Shown here one piece after another: positions 63,478-64,000 of a stretch of 64,000 nt of DNA (its first letter is position 1; each line of letters opens with the position of its first letter). Made by a program: the position numbers and the translations under genes. Origin of the DNA: Pagrus major (Eukaryota; Chordata; Actinopteri; Spariformes; Sparidae); the NCBI RefSeq assembly GCF_040436345.1, contig NC_133227.1:25294671-25358670 (forward strand). The letters are read 5' to 3'. The notes below the pieces were generated by a model. It made no database searches and was not told the DNA's origin. It saw nothing but the letters and a program-made list of their open reading frames with translations.

Positions 63478-63645
63478 GAGCCCTCAGAGAGGGATCACAG
63501 AGAGCTACATGGACTGTAACATGGCAACGAGCCAGCTGGGTTATGTTACGCACCCGCTGGCCTAACACTGGGACTTTCGTGAAGAGCTTGGTGGAGATTG
63601 ACGTTGGCCACTATGTTCACTGGCGGACGTGGAACAGTGATTTCA

Positions 63646-63695
63646 AGATACCTTAAGTGCAATGAGGATATTATTCAGGCATTTCGTGCTCGAAG
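63646..63695 (-). pseudogene. decayed tRNA-Ser 3' part (or tRNA-Tyr 3' part)
   Basis: AGATACCTTAAGTGCAATGAGGAT lined up with the unit's AGGTACCTCAAGTGC and GACGAGGAT suggests an eroded tRNA-Ser 3' end with its flank. The adjoining GTGCTCGAAGG and GCCTTTC words also resemble the 3' end and terminator of a plus-strand tRNA-Tyr, so the segment may be composite. Confidence 0.45.
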
Positions 63696-63767
63696 GCTGT
63701 GCCTTTCGTACTTGTCATTTCGGTGTCTGTTCAGATTAGAAAGATATGTCTTTCAAGCTGAGTCCTT

Positions 63768-63855
63768 ACTTTGATCCTCAGTTGGTAGAGCAGAAGAGTG
63801 AAGGTTGATAGAGACAGTTATCCTTACATCGCTGATTGAAATCCGTCTCAAAGGA
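63768..63855 (+). pseudogene. decayed tRNA-Tyr with intron, inverted relative to the array
   Basis: CTCAGTTGGTAGAGC, CAGTTATCCTTA, ATCGCTG and AAAGGA words occur in the order and spacing of the array's tRNA-Tyr, including the intron region (GGTTGATAGAGACAGTT against GTGTTTAGAGGCAGTT). The GTA anticodon is lost and the T-stem is damaged. Its 3' flank (TATGCTTTTC, then GTCTGTTTAGAT) also matches the array's Tyr 3' flank. So this is a decayed genomic copy with its flank, not a processed RNA insertion. Confidence 0.82.
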
Positions 63856-64000
63856 TATGCTTTTCATCGTGCGTCTGTTTAGATCAGGTGAAAGTTGTGG
63901 GTGTCATTATTTGATCCATTCGTATACCGAGTGACTGACATCAATAATATTGTGTACACAATGAAGCCAAAGAAGTGTCATGATGGTCGTGTGTAGGTTT

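Larger units (their letters stand above)
13477..63637. repeat. tandem array of 44 three-tRNA units (1,142-bp basic unit)
   Basis: The unit is tRNA-Ala(AGC) plus, 387-bp spacer, tRNA-Tyr(GTA) minus, 403-bp spacer, tRNA-Ser(GCT) minus, then 108 bp shared 5' flank to the next Ala. Spacing between units is 1,142 bp except: 1,141 (units 10-11, 11-12, 15-16); 1,351 from a 209-bp duplication (12-13, 16-17, 17-18); 1,036 from a 106-bp deletion (20-21, 24-25, 29-30, 34-35); and 1,171 from two small duplications (33-34). Units differ by only a few bases. Two linked types exist: type A (TTCGGGTGACC and AATAAAGC left of Ala, GGATCCAAAGTACC right of it) and type B (TTGGGGTGACC, AAAAAAGC, GGATCAAAGGTACC). 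Units 2-16 mix A and B; units 17-44 are all B. The left end starts within a cut tRNA-Ala; the right end stops inside the Tyr-Ser spacer of unit 44. Confidence 0.97.
63638..64000. other. right flank with decayed tRNA-derived sequence
   Basis: After 63637 the sequence no longer matches the unit closely but keeps recognisable traces of Ser and Tyr genes and their flanks. From about 63930 to the window end nothing is recognised. Confidence 0.6.

Noticed and set aside
13477-63637. CRISPR-like or satellite array
   Set aside because: The period is 1,142 bp with functional tRNA folds in each unit. There are no short repeats with unique spacers, and no cas genes.

Overview
This 64-kb window looks like nuclear DNA of a teleost fish. 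It has vertebrate split genes with consensus GT/AG introns, a hepacam orthologue, a kinase of the Pim-like family that is greatly expanded in teleosts, fish-type LINE tails, and dinucleotide microsatellites. No prokaryotic operon structure is present.

Layout. (1) 68-1032, minus strand: part of a Pim-like serine/threonine kinase gene that runs off the left edge. (2) 1033-3814: intergenic DNA with decayed mobile repeats. (3) 3815-11600, plus strand: a complete seven-exon hepacam gene (366 codons: signal peptide, two Ig domains, one membrane span, short cytoplasmic tail), with 3' UTR and poly(A) signal near 12172. (4) 12560-12691: a CpG-containing stretch with a possible first coding exon of an unidentified gene. 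(5) 13477-63637: the dominant feature, a 50-kb tandem array of 44 units. (6) 63638-64000: decayed tRNA-derived sequence beyond the array.

The array. The basic unit is 1,142 bp and carries three tRNA genes: tRNA-Ala(AGC) on the plus strand, and tRNA-Tyr(GTA, with a 16-nt intron) and tRNA-Ser(GCT) on the minus strand. By my count there are 44 Ala, 44 Tyr and 43 Ser copies of full or nearly full length. Ser and the next Ala are divergent and share a 108-bp 5' flank; Ala and Tyr are convergent. The units are almost identical. Length variants recur with the same breakpoints: a 106-bp deletion in four units, a 209-bp duplication in three, and a 1-bp-shorter Ser gene in three. Linked base differences define two unit types (A and B) that alternate in the left third, while the right two thirds are all type B. 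Both ends of the array carry more changes than the interior. This is the pattern expected of unequal exchange and concerted evolution.

The many short open frames inside the array are repeats of tRNA and spacer sequence and are not annotated as proteins. tRNA identity is based on anticodons, stems and identity elements read directly; expression was not testable. A few dispersed-repeat family names rest on recall of fish consensus sequences and are marked as less certain.
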